From G963664935 sp963664935 (GTDB taxonomy: Bacteria; Pseudomonadota; Gammaproteobacteria; Methylococcales; G963664935): a stretch of DNA of 64,000 nt. The notes under the pieces were generated by a model. That model did not search any database. It was given only the letters and a program-made list of their open reading frames with translations, and was not told the origin of the DNA. The translations under genes and the position numbers were made by a program. Below are positions 62,626 through 64,000 of this stretch, in pieces (within the stretch, counting starts at the first letter, position 1; each line of letters starts with the position of its first letter). Location: contig CAXXSE010000006.1 of assembly GCA_963664935.2 (NCBI GenBank), forward strand, positions 248,001 to 312,000, written 5' to 3'.

Positions 62626-63676
62626 CTATGCGGCAGCGGCACGATAGCGCTCCTTCTTGCTCAACAATGCCCAGGCGATGCGCGCATTCTTGTTGGCCAC
62701 GGCGACGTTTGAGATGTTTTCGCCTCGTCTTTGTTTGATCTCGCTAATCCACAGGTTGCGTTTATCCTGATGTAGATGAGCTACCCGAACGACGGACCGT
62801 CCGCCATGAATCAACAGGGTTCTAAGGTAACAGTCACCGCGCTTGCTGATACCCAACAAGGTCGGTTTGCCGCCAGTGGAATGTTGTCGTGGCACTAGAC
62901 CGAGCCAAGCCGCTAACTCCCGGCCATTTTTGAATACCGTAATGTCGCCAATGGCCGCGATCAGGGCGGTTGCCGTGAGCAAACCTATGCCCGGGATCGT
63001 GAGCAGAAGTTGGCAATCTTCGTTCCGCACACTGATCATTTTTAATTTCTTTTCCAATGTATCGATCCGTTCATCGAGATGTACCATCTCATCGTAGAGT
63101 TCACGGAGTATTTCCCGAAATAATGGGGTTAGTGTATTTTCCGCATCTTCAAGTATCTCCGGGATCGATTTTCTGATGTATGCGATCCCCTTGGGTATGA
63201 CGATACCGTATTCCAATAACAGTCCCCGAATTTAGTTCGCCTGCGCGGTTCGCTTGGCCACCTGTTGACTGCGAATCCGATGCACGCTTTGGATATCTTG
63301 CTGTTCGACATCCTTGGCCGGAACAAAACGCATGCTGGGACGTTGTACGGCCTCGCAAATGGCTTCGGCATCGACGGCATCGTTTTTGTTGGACTTGACG
63401 TACGGTTTGACAAACTGAGGTGCGATCATACGCACCGTATGGCCCATCTGGGTAAAAAGTACGTACCCAGTGATGAGCGCCACCACAGGCTTCCAGTCCG
63501 ATAAGACACGGCGGCAGATTGGCGATGAAAGCGGCCAATTGGTGACGGCTCAGCTTCTTTTTGAGAACAACAAGGCCTTTTTTATTGACGCCGTGAAGTT
63601 GAAAACTGTTTTTGGCCAGGTCAATGCCCAACACTTTAATCACTTTTTTTTCGGTATTTGCGTTTTTCTGTTTCAT
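62626..63676 (-). pseudogene. IS110-family (IS1111 group) recombinase, frameshift and nonsense
   Basis: The first frame (63676 to about 63440) holds VLGIDLAKNSFQLHGVNKKG and GLEACGGAHHW, with the first two acidic residues of the DEDD site. A shift at about 63440 leads to MGHTVRMIAPQFVKPYVKSN and KNDAVDAEAI (third and fourth Asp). A TAA at 63232-63234 follows QVAKRTAQAN. The same frame goes on with the transposase_20 domain TIPGIGLLTATALIAAIGD to a stop at 62626. The element is thus unable to move by itself. Confidence 0.9.
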
Positions 63677-63768
63677 GGATCCCCTCTCGTTTGTTTTGAT
63701 GTTCGATTAAAAACCAACATCATGGCTCATGTGAGGCCGGTTAGAAAGTGGGGCGGACCATTCCATTA

Positions 63769-64000
63769 AGTTACAATGCGCGGCTAAGTGACAGGGGATC
63801 GGTCATCCCTGATCACGACCCCTGTTATTTAGCTCTAGGAAATAGCGGTGAAGAGCGGCGATTGCGGTATCGAGAATATGTAGAAAGTGCAATTCCTGTT
63901 GGGGAATGGGCCTTTATCCAGGAGTCCGTTGCAAGAGGCCAACTGACCGGCGACGGCCGATACATTGAAGAAGTTGAAAAAATCATTGGTCGTCGAATCG
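63769..64000 (+). pseudogene. RAYT, 3' part after the IS1111 insertion (continues beyond the window)
   Basis: The frame resumes with SYNARLSDRGSVIPDHDPCY and LALGNSGEERRLRYREYVES and runs to EVEKIIGRRI at the window edge. This is the normal C-terminal part of the RAYT whose first half ends at 62148. The stop codon lies outside the window. Confidence 0.87.

Larger units (their letters stand above)
62149..63768 (-). mobile_element. IS110-family element, IS1111 subgroup, ~1620 bp
   Basis: Joining 62148 with 63769 restores the RAYT sequence as YPWS-SYNARLSD, which fixes both ends without target duplication, as is normal for IS110 elements. Subterminal inverted repeats ATGGTCCGCCCC (62152-62163) and its complement (63752-63763) place it in the IS1111 subgroup. 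The recombinase is on the minus strand, followed by a 470-bp noncoding end with a strong hairpin. Confidence 0.88.

Overview
The window reads as a piece of a gammaproteobacterial chromosome with moderate GC; I cannot name the genus. Pointers are malate synthase G, Lnt, a YeiP-type EF-P paralogue, a YcgR/PilZ flagellar brake, a yjfI-pspA-yjfK-DUF350 membrane-stress cluster and part of an aryl-polyene type pigment/lipid cluster. No rRNA or tRNA gene was seen. Two kinds of sequence alternate: compact intact operons, and accessory stretches full of mobile elements and broken genes.

Layout. 1-7.7 kb: start of glcB, an FKBP isomerase, a CDF transporter/crotonase/SDR operon, a sterol-desaturase family protein, a MaoC protein, a MITE-like element and lnt. 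7.8-11.7 kb: moxR-DUF58-transglutaminase operon. 11.8-16.6 kb: an incomplete aryl-polyene-like cluster (KR, two dehydratases, acyltransferase, halogenase-like flavoprotein, collapsed acyl-CoA ligase), bounded by a reverse-transcriptase scrap and IS200-like hairpin ends. 16.7-24.9 kb: TSUP permease plus lipoprotein, then an RND efflux system whose outer-membrane gene is split by a ~326 bp element and whose pump gene is frameshifted.

25-37.9 kb is a decayed defence and toxin-antitoxin zone: vapB with a dead vapC, an orphan RHH antitoxin, and a type I restriction locus (hsdR with two frameshifts, hsdM with an amber codon) in which hsdS is fused to an MNT nucleotidyltransferase domain. The partner HEPN gene is broken by a perfect IS66-type MITE. 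A DUF1016 nuclease and a RAYT with REPs sit inside the locus. Three attC-like sites (35.6-36.9 kb) with hicBA and antitoxin genes look like an integrase-less integron cassette cluster.

38-53.5 kb is mostly intact: YeiP, a cupredoxin, a CrtC/AttH-like protein, a CFA synthase, YcgR, the seven- to eight-gene yjfI-pspA-yjfK-K+ channel-lipoprotein-DUF350-M50 cluster behind a perfect sigma70 promoter overlapped by a 15-bp palindrome, and a four-gene cluster (GCHII-RibD reductase fusion, MDR dehydrogenase, Cys-less PTPS, methyltransferase) that suggests an uncharacterised pterin/deazapurine-type product.

53.9-64 kb is a second cassette-like, IS-rich zone: a lipoprotein cassette split by an IS3 element, a broken Fe-S flavoprotein, a group IIC intron beside an attC half-site, a membrane-protein cassette with two stop codons, and a RAYT gene cut by an IS1111-type element with a long structured noncoding end. 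Lesions include nonsense codons and precise insertions with target duplications as well as frameshifts, so sequencing indels alone cannot explain the decay.
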